A stretch of DNA of 35,579 nt from Brevundimonas sp. (GCF_016463485.1 NZ_JAEMRD010000020.1:1-35579), one strand, 5' to 3'; positions 17,416 through 26,891 are shown, numbered from the stretch's first letter. The notes: generated from the sequence alone by a model not told the origin. Made by a program: numbers and translations.

Positions 17416-18303
17416 ATGGTTCTGAACCTTGATGGCATAGCCGTGATCGGCTTCGGCGAGGCGGGGCAGACGTTCGCCTCGGCGGGCGGCTGGGGGGGGC
17501 GTGCGCGGGCCTACGATCGCCTGACCGACGACGCGGCAACACGCGATAAGAAATGGACCGACTATCAGGTCGCGGGCGTCGTCGGAAGCTATACGGCAGC
17601 CGACGCCGTGGACGGTGCCGAGGTCATCCTGTCGCTGGTCACCGCCGATCAGGCTCTGGCTGTCGCGACCGAGGCCGCCAGGTCGATCGCGCCCGGTGCC
17701 CTGTACTGCGACCTCAACAGTGTCGCCCCCGAGACCAAGCGTGCCGGGGCCCGGGCCATCGAGGCTGCGGGTGGCCATTATGTCGATGTCGCCGTGATGT
17801 CGCCGGTCCAGCCCGCCACCATGGCTGCACCCCTGTTGCTGAGCGGTGCGAAGGCCGAGGACGCGGCCGGGGCCCTTGCCCGGCTGGGGTTCACGAACAT
17901 CCGCGTCGTGGGGCGCGAGGTCGGCCGGGCGTCCTCGATCAAGATGATCCGCTCGGTGATGATCAAGGGGATCGAGGCCCTGAGTGCCGAGTGCGTGCTG
18001 GCCGCGAGCGAGGCTGGCGTGCTCGACGAAGTCGTGGCGTCGCTGGATGCCAGCTGGCCGGGTGCCGACTGGGGCCCGCGCGCCGACTACAACCTGGACC
18101 GGATGATGGTCCACGGCCTGCGTCGGTCGGCCGAGATGGAGGAGGTGGTCCGCACGCTCGACGATCTCGGCGTCGGGTCGGACATGAGCCGGGGCACGGT
18201 GGTGCGTCAGGCTGCCGTCGGATCGCTGGGCCTGAAAGTCCCGCCCGTCGGCCTGCCCGCCAAGATCGCCTCGGTTCTGAACAGAAGGGCGAAAGCCGCA
18301 TGA
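17416..18303 (+). CDS. 6PGDH-like NAD(P)-binding protein with C-terminal DUF1932-type domain
   Basis: A 295-residue protein of the beta-hydroxyacid dehydrogenase/6-phosphogluconate dehydrogenase group. It begins with a Rossmann motif (IAVIGFGEAGQTFA). DLNSVAPETKRAGA is the substrate-binding segment, and GRASSIKMIRSVMIKGIEAL contains the position of the catalytic Lys. The C-terminal half resembles the DUF1932 domain. Homologues of unknown function travel with lig genes (an orf beside ligK/ligI in SYK-6). Here it is the first gene of the ligJABC operon and overlaps ligJ by 4 bp. No step of the known pathway needs it; it may handle a side product or a related substrate. Confidence 0.82.
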   Translation: MVLNLDGIAVIGFGEAGQTFASAGGWGGRARAYDRLTDDAATRDKKWTDYQVAGVVGSYTAADAVDGAEVILSLVTADQALAVATEAARSIAPGALYCDLNSVAPETKRAGARAIEAAGGHYVDVAVMSPVQPATMAAPLLLSGAKAEDAAGALARLGFTNIRVVGREVGRASSIKMIRSVMIKGIEALSAECVLAASEAGVLDEVVASLDASWPGADWGPRADYNLDRMMVHGLRRSAEMEEVVRTLDDLGVGSDMSRGTVVRQAAVGSLGLKVPPVGLPAKIASVLNRRAKAA

Positions 18304-19321
18304 CCCTGATCATTGATTGCCACGGCCACTATACGACGGCGCCCGAGGCTCACACGGCTTGGCGCGAGGCCCAAGTGGCGGCCTTCAAGGCTGGGAAGCC
18401 CGCGCCCGCCTATCCCGACATCTCCGATGACGACATCCGCGACACGATCGAAAAGAACCAACTGAAGCTGCTGCGCGAACGGGGCGCCGACCTGACGATC
18501 TTTTCACCCCGGGCATCGACCATGGCCCCTCATGTGGGCGACGAGGCGGTCAGTCTGGAATGGGCCAGACGCTGCAACGACCTGATCGCGCGGGTGGTGG
18601 GCCTGTATCCCGAGACCTTCGTCGGCGTCTGTATGTTGCCCCAATCGCCCAAGGCCGATCTGGCCGGGTCGATCGCCGAGCTTGAGCGGTGCGTCAACGA
18701 TCTGGGCTTCATCGGCTGCAATCTGAACCCCGATCCGGGCGGCGGTCATTTCGAGCATCCGCCCCTGACCGATCGCTACTGGTATCCCTTCTACGAGACG
18801 ATGGTCGCGCTGGACGTGCCGGCCATGATCCACGTCTCCGGCAGCTGCAACCACGCCCTGCATGCCACCGGTGCCTATTACATCGCTGCCGACACCATCG
18901 CCTTCATGCAGCTGATCGAAGGCGATCTGTTCAAGGACTTCCCGACGCTGCGGCTGATCATCCCGCATGGGGGAGGGGCCGTGCCTTACCACTGGGGCCG
19001 GTATCGGGGACTGGCCGACATGCTCAAGAAGCCGGCCCTGGCGTCGCACCTGATGAACAACGTCTTCTTCGACACCTGTGTCTATCACCAGCCGGGCGTC
19101 GATCTGCTGGCCAGGGTGATCGAGACCAAGAACATCCTGTTCGGCTCGGAAATGGTCGGGGCGGTGCGCGGCATCGACCCCGAGACAGGCCAGTATTTCG
19201 ACGACACCAAACGCTATGTCGACGCGCTCGACGTGTCGGAAGACCAGCGCCACGCGATCTTCGAGGGCAATGCGCGCCGCGTGTTCCCGCGCCTCGACGC
19301 GATCCTGAAAGGGCAGGGGCG

Positions 19322-19325
<4 letters not shown>
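18300..19325 (+). CDS. ligJ: 4-Oxalomesaconate hydratase (LigJ)
   Basis: A 341-residue amidohydrolase-fold hydratase. The ATG at 18300 overlaps the previous stop (ATGA) and yields MTLIIDCHGHYTTAPEA, with the His-x-His metal pair at residues 8 and 10. Further probable zinc-site residues are in RLIIPHGGGAVPYHWGRYRG and in NILFGSEMVGAVRG. LigJ adds water to the LigU product to give 4-carboxy-4-hydroxy-2-oxoadipate for LigK. A single-base-step overlap joins it to ligA. The sequence matches the LigJ group rather than other metal-dependent decarboxylases of the ACMSD family, although the folds are shared. Confidence 0.93.
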
Positions 19326-20577
<1,252 letters not shown>

Positions 20578-20594
20578 CCTTTCGGAGACCTTCC

Positions 20595-21536
20595 ATGAAG
20601 ATCGCACTCGCCGGCGCCGGCGCATTCGGCGAAAAACACCTCGACGGCCTGAAACTGATCGACGGCGTCGAGGTCGTCAGCCTTATCGGCCGGACGCTGG
20701 AACCGACCCAGGCCGTCGCGGACAAATACGGCATCAAACACGTCACGACGGACCTGGCCGAAAGCCTGGCGATTCCCGAGGTTGACGCGGTCATCCTGTG
20801 TACCCCGACCCAGATGCACGCCGCCCAGGCCATCGCCTGTATGGACGCCGGAAAGCACGTCCAGGTCGAGATTCCCCTGGCCGATAGCCTGGCCGACGCC
20901 GAGGCCGTCAACGACAAGCAGCGCGAGACGGGTCTGATCTGCATGGTCGGCCATACCCGGCGGTTCAATCCGAGCCACCAGCTGATCCACAAGAAGGTGG
21001 TCGCCGGAGAACTGGCCATCTCCCAGATGGACGTCCAGACCTACTTCTTCCGCCGCAAGAACATGAACGCCAAGGGTCAGCCACGCAGCTGGACCGACCA
21101 CCTGCTGTGGCACCACGCGGCCCACACGGTGGACCTGTTTGCCTATCAATGCGGCCCGATCGTCAAGGCCAATGCCATCGAGGGGCCGCTGCATCCCGAG
21201 CTCGGCATCGCCATGGACATGTCGATCCAGCTCAAGAGCGAGTCGGGCGCGATCTGCACCCTGTCGCTGTCGTTCAACAACGACGGGCCGCTGGGGACCT
21301 TCTTCCGCTACATCGGCGACAACGGCACCTGGATCGCCCGCTATGACGACCTGTTCACCGGCAAGGAGGAACAGGTCGATGTGTCGAAGGTCGATGTGTC
21401 GATGAACGGCATCGAGCTGCAGGATCGCGAGTTCATCGCCGCCATCCGCGAAGGCCGTGAGCCCAACAGTTCGGTGGCCCAGGTGCTGCCCTGTTACCGC
21501 ATCCTCGACCAGCTCGAAAAGCAGCTTCAGGGATGA
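20595..21536 (+). CDS. ligC: 4-Carboxy-2-hydroxymuconate-6-semialdehyde dehydrogenase (LigC)
   Basis: A 313-residue GFO/IDH/MocA-family oxidoreductase. The ATG at 20595 is preceded by CGGAGACC and gives the Rossmann start MKIALAGAGAFGEKH. VILCTPTQMHAAQAIACMDAGKHVQVEIPL is the family's second conserved block (Glu in place of the usual Lys of EKP), and LLWHHAAHTVDLFAY holds the active-site His pair. It oxidises the hemiacetal form of the LigAB product to 2-pyrone-4,6-dicarboxylate using NADP+. Its stop overlaps the GST gene start. Confidence 0.94.
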   Translation: MKIALAGAGAFGEKHLDGLKLIDGVEVVSLIGRTLEPTQAVADKYGIKHVTTDLAESLAIPEVDAVILCTPTQMHAAQAIACMDAGKHVQVEIPLADSLADAEAVNDKQRETGLICMVGHTRRFNPSHQLIHKKVVAGELAISQMDVQTYFFRRKNMNAKGQPRSWTDHLLWHHAAHTVDLFAYQCGPIVKANAIEGPLHPELGIAMDMSIQLKSESGAICTLSLSFNNDGPLGTFFRYIGDNGTWIARYDDLFTGKEEQVDVSKVDVSMNGIELQDREFIAAIREGREPNSSVAQVLPCYRILDQLEKQLQG

Positions 21537-22219
21537 CCGAGATCATCCTGTTCATCGCGCCCGGAAGCTGTTCCCGTGTTCCGACAATCCTGCTCGAGGA
21601 AATCGGCCTTCCGTTCCAGACCCAGGTTGTTCGGTTCATGGCCGGGGAGCACAAGTCCGCCGCCTACAAGGCGTTCAATCCCAAGGGCAAGGTTCCGGCA
21701 CTGCTCGTTGATGGTGAAGCCCTGACCGAGAATGTGGCCATCGCGAGCTACCTCAATGCACGGTTTCCCGCAGCGGCGCTGCTACCCGCTACAGACACTG
21801 CGATGGCCGCGGCCCGTCAGGTCGCAGACCTCTGCTTCTGCTCGGCCACGCTGCATCCGTTGGTGACCCGGATCCGGATGCCGATGATGTTCGCCGGTGA
21901 CGAACAGGCAGCCCGGGTGAAGTCCGTCGGCAGCAAGGCGATGACCGAGTATTTCGACCTGATCGAGGCTCGGCTGGACCAGGGCCCATGGTGGTACGGC
22001 GATCAGTGGAGTGCCATGGACGCCTATCTCTACTGGGTGTTCTGGCGGGTCGCAGGTGCAGGATTCGATGTCGCGCCCTATCCCCGCTTTGTCGCCCACG
22101 CCCGCGCAAACGAAGCCCGTCCCGCAGTACAGCGCGCGCTGGCCAGAGAAGCCGAGGCCGAGGCGCTGCTGTCCGCCGAGGGCCTGCTCTTCAAGCCTGC
22201 GCCGGTCGGCGTGTCATGA
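21533..22219 (+). CDS. Glutathione S-transferase family protein embedded in the lig operon
   Basis: A 228-residue GST. The thioredoxin-like N-domain (IILFIAPGSCSRVPTILLEEIGLPF) carries a Cys at about residue 13 in a PGSCS motif, as in bacterial beta-class GSTs. FNPKGKVPALLVDGEALTEN contains the cis-Pro and the Glu-Asn glutathione site. A helical C-domain follows (YFDLIEARLDQGPWWYGDQWSAMDAYLYWVFWRV). It overlaps ligC by 4 bp and pobA by 4 bp, so it is locked into the operon. Possible roles are a glutathione-dependent isomerisation of a ring-cleavage intermediate, scavenging of quinones or electrophiles, or cleavage of a lignin-derived ether like LigE/F/G. No role is proven. Confidence 0.85.
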   Translation: MTEIILFIAPGSCSRVPTILLEEIGLPFQTQVVRFMAGEHKSAAYKAFNPKGKVPALLVDGEALTENVAIASYLNARFPAAALLPATDTAMAAARQVADLCFCSATLHPLVTRIRMPMMFAGDEQAARVKSVGSKAMTEYFDLIEARLDQGPWWYGDQWSAMDAYLYWVFWRVAGAGFDVAPYPRFVAHARANEARPAVQRALAREAEAEALLSAEGLLFKPAPVGVS

Positions 22220-23394
22220 CCAGGACACGCACCCAGGTCGCCATCGTCGGCGGTGGCCCCGCCGGCTTGCTGCTCGGCCATCTGTTGCGCCTTGAAGGAA
22301 TCGAGGTCGTCGTCGTCGAGCGCGCCAGTGCCGACTATGTGCTGGGCCGTATCCGGGCCGGGGTGCTGGAGGCGACACTGACCGACCTGCTCCATAAGCT
22401 GGGCATCGACGAAAGGCTGAAGGCCGAAGGCCTGCCGCACGACGGCTTCTATCTGGCCGACGGCGAGAAGCTGATCCACATCAATGTCGGTGAACTGACG
22501 GGCAAGACCGTCACCGTCTATGGCCAGACCGAGGTCACGCGCGACCTGATGGACGCTGCCGATGCACGGGGCCTGCAGATCATCTACGAGGCGGGCGATG
22601 TGGCCCTCAACGATGTCGAGAGCGACGCGCCCTGGCTGACCTATTCCAGGGACGGGGTGGAGCACCGGCTCGACGCGCGCTTCATCTGCGGCTGCGACGG
22701 GTTCCACGGACCGTCACGCAAGGCCATCCCCGACAGTGTCGGGCGGGTCTTTGAGAAGGTCTATCCGTTCGGCTGGCTGGGCATCCTGGCCGATGTGCCG
22801 CCGTGTCACCATGAACTGATCTACGCCAATCATCCGAACGGCTTCGCCCTGGCGTCCATGCGATCAGAGACGCGCAGCCGGTACTACATTCAGGTGCCGG
22901 TGGATGAGGACATCGCGCTCTGGCCCGATGACCGGTTGTGGGACGAACTGGCCGTGCGCTTGGGTCCGGAAGCGGCGGCCCGGATGACACGGGGTCCGGC
23001 GATCGAGAAGTCGATCGCGCCGCTGAGATCCTTCGTCTTCGAGCCGATGCGGCACGGCTCGCTGTTCCTGGCCGGGGATTCCGCTCACATCGTCCCGCCG
23101 ACCGGGGCCAAGGGGTTGAACCTGGCCGCCTCCGACGTCGCCTATCTGTCCGACGCCCTGATCCGGTTCTTCAAATCCGGTGAAGAGGACGGCGTCGCGG
23201 GCTATTCGGAAAAGGCCCTGGCCCGCGTCTGGAAATCCGAGCGGTTCAGCTGGCAGCTGACGACCCTGATGCACCGGTTCCCGGGAACGGATGCCTTCGA
23301 CCGTCGGATGCAGCAGGCGGAGCTGGACTATATCGCCGGTTCCCGCTCGGCCAGGACAGCCATTGCCGAGAACTACGTCGGTCTTCCCCTGTGA
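22216..23394 (+). CDS. pobA: 4-Hydroxybenzoate 3-monooxygenase (PobA)
   Basis: A 392-residue flavoprotein hydroxylase, the usual PobA length. The ATG at 22216 overlaps the GST stop. The FAD motif GGGPAG is at residues 12-17, the DG motif is in CGCDGFHGPSR, and GDSAHIVPPTGAKGLN is the second FAD motif. The substrate Ser and Arg of p-hydroxybenzoate hydroxylase are conserved in ASMRSETRSRYY, as is the C-terminal AENYVGLP holding the active-site Tyr. It converts 4-hydroxybenzoate to protocatechuate with NAD(P)H and O2, so it links the hydroxycinnamate module to LigAB. It is the last gene of the operon. Confidence 0.95.
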   Translation: MTRTRTQVAIVGGGPAGLLLGHLLRLEGIEVVVVERASADYVLGRIRAGVLEATLTDLLHKLGIDERLKAEGLPHDGFYLADGEKLIHINVGELTGKTVTVYGQTEVTRDLMDAADARGLQIIYEAGDVALNDVESDAPWLTYSRDGVEHRLDARFICGCDGFHGPSRKAIPDSVGRVFEKVYPFGWLGILADVPPCHHELIYANHPNGFALASMRSETRSRYYIQVPVDEDIALWPDDRLWDELAVRLGPEAAARMTRGPAIEKSIAPLRSFVFEPMRHGSLFLAGDSAHIVPPTGAKGLNLAASDVAYLSDALIRFFKSGEEDGVAGYSEKALARVWKSERFSWQLTTLMHRFPGTDAFDRRMQQAELDYIAGSRSARTAIAENYVGLPL

Positions 23395-23439
23395 GACCTG
23401 AGGCTGCGGCGGTTGGTCTTCAGCATCTGCGCGACGGAT

Positions 23440-23462
23440 TGTGATTGATCCAAACAATCACA
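23440..23462. promoter_or_regulatory. Inverted repeat downstream of pobA
   Basis: Perfect 8-bp arms TGTGATTG and CAATCACA flank a 7-nt centre (ATCCAAA). The site lies 45 bp after pobA and about 170 bp before the cupin gene. Its size and AT-rich arms resemble a regulator binding site for the cupin/SDR pair. A weak terminator of the pobA operon is the alternative, but the following T-rich stretch is short and broken. Confidence 0.4.
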
Positions 23463-23579
23463 TTTACAGATCTATTTCGCAGACTAGCCTCCCGTCCCAG
23501 GCCCACCGAAGAAGGGTCATGGGTGGGGAAAGAATTGTGAAGTCGATGTGTTTCCGCATTATAGGCGGCGGTCTCTTTA

Positions 23580-23623
23580 GACCGATGGCCTTCACCGCAG
23601 TGCGCGGTGAAGGCCTTTCGGTC
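23580..23623 (+). terminator. Long leader hairpin just upstream of the cupin gene (terminator or attenuator)
   Basis: A perfect 12-bp stem GGCCTTCACCGC/GCGGTGAAGGCC (23587-23598 and 23604-23615, loop AGTGC) is extended by GACCGA/TCGGTC across a small bulge, 18 bp in all. It ends 11 nt before the cupin ATG. A shorter competing hairpin CGGTCT-CTTT-AGACCG (23569-23584) shares its 5' edge, so the two cannot both form fully. A TTT follows the 12-bp stem. It may terminate read-through from pobA, or act as a leader switch for the cupin/SDR pair. Confidence 0.5.
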
Positions 23624-23634
23624 GGCGCCAGCTG

Positions 23635-24120
23635 ATGTCGGCCCTGCCAGTCAGGCGTATCGTGACGACGCATGATCCGGAGGGCCTGTCGGTCATCCGT
23701 AGCGACGAACAGCTGACGCCTGCTCCGATCCCGAGTGGTGACGCCGACTTCCAGCTCATCTGGACCACACCGGCGGTGCCGGCCGACCTCAACGACGGGA
23801 GCGACGGGCCCATCCCGGCGGGCCTCACGCTGAACGGCGGGTCGGTGATCCGGGTCGTCGACATGTTGCCTGGCAAGTCATCCCCACTCCATCGCAGCTA
23901 TTCGATCGACTACGGGATTATTTTGTCGGGCGAACTCGAGCTGGAACTCGACAGCGGAGACCTGGTCGCGCTGTCCGCCGGCGACATCGTCGTACAGCGT
24001 GGCACCAACCACCTCTGGCGTAACCCATCGGCTGACACCGTCTGCCGGATCGTGTTCGTCCTGATCGAGGCCCTTCCGGTGGAAGTCGGCGGCCGGGTCC
24101 TGCCCGAAATCCATCCGTGA
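23635..24120 (+). CDS. Cupin-domain protein
   Basis: A 161-residue protein with a single cupin_2-type beta-barrel at about residues 75-145 (RVVDMLPGKSSPLHRSYSIDYGIILSGELELELD followed by LSAGDIVVQRGTNHLWRNPS). The first motif keeps only one of its usual two His (H-R-S) and has Asp where Glu is common; the second motif keeps its His. Metal binding is therefore uncertain. No Shine-Dalgarno is obvious before the ATG, and a large hairpin sits just upstream. Its stop overlaps the GTG start of the SDR gene, so the two work as a pair. Substrate unknown; a role in a side branch of aromatic-acid breakdown is a guess from position. Confidence 0.78.
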   Translation: MSALPVRRIVTTHDPEGLSVIRSDEQLTPAPIPSGDADFQLIWTTPAVPADLNDGSDGPIPAGLTLNGGSVIRVVDMLPGKSSPLHRSYSIDYGIILSGELELELDSGDLVALSAGDIVVQRGTNHLWRNPSADTVCRIVFVLIEALPVEVGGRVLPEIHP

Positions 24121-25091
24121 GCCGCCAGCCATTGCGGGTCGTAGTGACGGGTGCCGGCGGCTATGTGGGGTCGTCTCTCGTTCGGGCCCTGCTGAACAGC
24201 CCGCTCTATGCCCACGCCGAGTTCTCGCTCAACGACCGCGATCTGATGGATACCTCGAACGATCCGAGGGTTCGCGTGGTCCAGGGCGACCTTTGTGACC
24301 CAGATATCCAGCAAGCGTTGATCAGTGGGCGGGTGGACGTCTTCTTTCACCTGGCCGGCGTCCTGGGGGGTGCGGCTGAAGCGAACTATGCTCTGGCGCG
24401 CCGCGTCAATATCGATGCGACACTGTCCCTGTTCGAGAGGCTGCGAGATCTGTCGACAAACCCTCGCGTCGTCTTCGCCAGTTCGATCGCCGTTTATGGA
24501 CCACGACAGCATGACCGTATCGATGACGACACGCCGACCGATCCTGTCATGGTTTACGGTGCCCAGAAGCTGATCTGCGAAGTCGCGCTTCAGCAATTCA
24601 CGGCGCGGGGCTGGATCGACGGCGTCGCCTTGCGTCTGCCCGGTATCGTGGCCCGTCCGGGCGCGGATGCCCGGCTGAAGTCAGCCTTCCTCAACCAGGT
24701 CTTCTTTGCGGTGGCAGCCGGTGAGGATTTCGGCATGCCTGTTTCGGCCGACGGGACCTCGTGGCTGATCTCGATCCAGGCCTGTGTCGATGCCCTCATC
24801 CACGCGGCGATATTGCCCAATCAGCGCCTTGGCGAGCGCAGGGCGTTCAATCTGCCGGCCCAGAGGGTGATGATCGGAGCGCTGGTGGCGGCCATCAAGG
24901 CCCGACTTCCCGATAGTCCGTCGCAGATACGATACGAGCCCGATCCTGCCATACAGGCCCAGTTCGCTCGCCAGCCCCCTCTTGATACGCGCATCGCGGA
25001 CGAACTCGGCTTTCGGCACGACGGCGACCTGGCGACCCTGGTGGAACGCGCATTCCCAGCAGATGTCGTCAGCCCTTTGGGTTCGACCTAG
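24117..25091 (+). CDS. Extended SDR: NAD-dependent epimerase/dehydratase-like (DenD-like)
   Basis: A 324-residue extended short-chain dehydrogenase. The GTG start at 24117 overlaps the cupin stop. The Rossmann motif VVVTGAGGYVGSSLVRALL opens the protein, DLCDPD is the adenine-pocket Asp region, VFFHLAGVLGGAAEANYALARRVN and VFASSIAVYG are family blocks, and the catalytic Tyr-x3-Lys is in VYGAQKLICE. The pattern is close to D-erythronate dehydrogenase (DenD) relatives, but the substrate cannot be read from sequence. It forms a two-gene unit with the cupin gene. Confidence 0.8.
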   Translation: MSRQPLRVVVTGAGGYVGSSLVRALLNSPLYAHAEFSLNDRDLMDTSNDPRVRVVQGDLCDPDIQQALISGRVDVFFHLAGVLGGAAEANYALARRVNIDATLSLFERLRDLSTNPRVVFASSIAVYGPRQHDRIDDDTPTDPVMVYGAQKLICEVALQQFTARGWIDGVALRLPGIVARPGADARLKSAFLNQVFFAVAAGEDFGMPVSADGTSWLISIQACVDALIHAAILPNQRLGERRAFNLPAQRVMIGALVAAIKARLPDSPSQIRYEPDPAIQAQFARQPPLDTRIADELGFRHDGDLATLVERAFPADVVSPLGST

Positions 25092-25295
25092 CGGTTTGCC
25101 AGCGAGCCACTACGCTTGCCGCTTCTGCGCTTCCGCGAGGACAAAGGCCTGTCGTCGATCCATCCTACGCGCGGCCGCGAACCACACCCTGGCTTCACTG
25201 TTGGTTCGATGCGAGCACGGTTCAGGCCTGGCGGTGCTGTAAGTCCAACGGCAACATGTCTAAGGTGAGTGGAGTTCGGGCAGGGCAGGCGGGTC

Positions 25296-26001
25296 TTATC
25301 CAGCGAGCCTCTCCGACACAGCCAGGGCGGCCGAGCGTTGTGTTTTGGACGTCTCTCTACTGGTGAGGTGGCGATCCTGGTTTAAGCGGCTATGGACGGC
25401 GGCGTGGACGAAGCTGAACTTCGGCAGCGTCTTCATCTGCCGGAATCTCACAATGGCCCGTTCTCGTCGGCGGAAGGACAGGTATGAGTTCTCCACCCTG
25501 TTTTTGGCCCAGCGACCGATCTCATGCTTCGAAGTGTTACCGATCTCCTTCATCGCGGCTTTGTAGGAGCGCAGGCCGTCGGTCGTGATCGACTTCACCC
25601 GGCCGTGCCGCTTCATGATCTTCTTCATGAACGTCAGCGGCGATGCTTTGTCCTGGTCTTGCTGGCAAAGGATTCAAGCTCTTCACCCTCTTGGTCCACG
25701 GCCCGCCAGACGTAGTGCATCTCGCCATTGATCTTCACGTAGACCTCGTCGAGGTGCCATTGCCAATGGGTGAAGGATCGCATCCTCTGCACCCGCTTCC
25801 GGCGGATCTCGGCGGCGAACATCGGACCGAACCGGTTCAGCACAGCCGCACGGTCTCGTAGCAGATATCGATACCGCGTTCGGCCAGCAGGTCCTCCACG
25901 TTCCGGAGCGAGAGCGGGTACTTTACGTACATCATCACCACCGTCCGGATCACCTCCGGTGAGCTGTCGAACTAGCGGAACGGGTACGTGCTGTTGGCCA
26001 T
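25296..26001 (-). pseudogene. IS6-family transposase remnant 1 (near full length, decayed)
   Basis: Reading from 26001 on the minus strand gives MANSTYPFR, then an in-frame TAG, then the typical IS6 N-terminus (FDSSPEVIRTVVMMYVKYPLSL, VEDLLAERGIDICYETVRL). A disruption at the Trp-Trp position follows, then NRFGPMFAAEIRRKRVQRMRSF and the DDE-domain start WHLDEVYVKINGEMHYVWRAVDQEGE. Near 25650 a lost G (AGGAC for AGGGAC) shifts the frame before MKKIMKRHGRVKSITTDGLRSY and the end VENSYLSFRRRERAIVRFRQMK. At least one stop and two frameshifts make it inactive. Terminal inverted repeats were not recognised. Confidence 0.85.
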
Positions 26002-26009
26002 ACGGCGAT

Positions 26010-26318
26010 TCTACGGGTCGGGCTCGTCGTCGGAAGGGCAGCTGTGAATTCTCCACCCTGTTGTTGACCTAGAGGCCGACCTCCTGCTTCGAGGTGTTGT
26101 CGATGTCTTTCAGTGCCGCCGCCCTGTTGAAGCGGAGCTGGTTGTTCGTGATGGCCTTCACCCGACCGTGCCGCTTCATGATCTTCTTCATACACGTCAG
26201 AGCGATTGCCTTCTGCCAAGTCTTGCTTGCAAAGGATCCCAGCGCTTCGCTCTCGTTGTTTACGGCCCGCCAGCGACAGTGCATCTTGACAGTGATCTTC
26301 ACATAGACCTCGTTGGTT
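26010..26318 (-). pseudogene. IS6-family transposase remnant 2 (C-terminal half only)
   Basis: A second, different fragment of the same family lies directly upstream of remnant 1 in the same orientation. It starts within the DDE domain (EVYVKITVKMHCRWRAVNNESEALGSF), runs through MKKIMKRHGRVKAITNNQLRF and a stop after KQEVGL, and ends in VNNRVENSQLPFRRRARP. The N-terminal half and the 3' end are missing. The protein differs from remnant 1 at many positions, so this is an older or separate insertion rather than a recent duplicate. It abuts the 3' end of the lectin gene. Confidence 0.75.
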
Positions 26319-26327
26319 TCTCTGTGG

Positions 26328-26891
26328 CTAGTGACCTCCTGTATTCGTATGCCATATCGCAGTGTTTCCGTTATAGATCACCAGATTGCCATCGTCTTGT
26401 ACCGACAACCTCGCGCCGTAGTTGCCGCCGGTGCCAGCCGTCCAAACGACCGCGAACGTGTCGTCCTGAACGACGAGGTTGCCGTCAGTTTGCATGATCG
26501 CCCAGATGGGGTGGGTCGAGAAGGCATAGGTGGCCCAGAGGACCGGGCCGTTGATCTGGTAGAGAACGAAATTTCCGTCAGACTGGAAATGCACGCGGAA
26601 CCGGCCATCGTCCGACTGCATGAACTGGCCTTGGGTGAGCCTCTCGTTGGACTGCAGAGTGTTTCCGGCTAGAAGGGCCGCTGGTGGGCGAGAAGTCACG
26701 AGCTCGCGCCGATTGCCTGCCGCATCGTAGCGATACTCGATCTTGACACCGTTCGAATAGGTGGCAGTCGAGAGGCGGCCGGCGCTATCATAAGTGTAAC
26801 GGATCCCCGGCTGAGCGAAACTTGATCCCGCCCACGTCGCACACATGGCGCCGATGGCTCCGAACAGCGTCTTGCGCCGCGATTGTCTCAT
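26328..26891 (-). CDS. Secreted YD-repeat plus bulb-type lectin-domain protein
   Basis: A 187-residue exported protein. The signal peptide comes first (MRQSRRKTLFGAIGAMCATWAGSSFAQ). About two YD/RHS repeats follow at residues 30-65 (YTYDSAGRLSTATYSNG, YRYDAAGNRRE). A bulb-type mannose-binding lectin (B_lectin) domain runs from about residue 75 to the end and carries three copies of the QxDxNxVxY sugar-binding pattern (QSDGNFVLY, QTDGNLVVQ, QDDGNLVIY); the middle copy lacks the final Tyr. Its ATG overlaps the stop of the upstream small membrane protein (ATGA). The pair is divergent from the giant RHS gene. It may be an adhesin-like accessory of the RHS protein, which is inference. Confidence 0.78.
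   Translation of the reverse strand: MRQSRRKTLFGAIGAMCATWAGSSFAQPGIRYTYDSAGRLSTATYSNGVKIEYRYDAAGNRRELVTSRPPAALLAGNTLQSNERLTQGQFMQSDDGRFRVHFQSDGNFVLYQINGPVLWATYAFSTHPIWAIMQTDGNLVVQDDTFAVVWTAGTGGNYGARLSVQDDGNLVIYNGNTAIWHTNTGGH

Noticed and set aside
25092..25295. Possible gene fragment between the SDR gene and the IS6 remnant
   Set aside because: No frame shows family similarity and no transposon end could be recognised.
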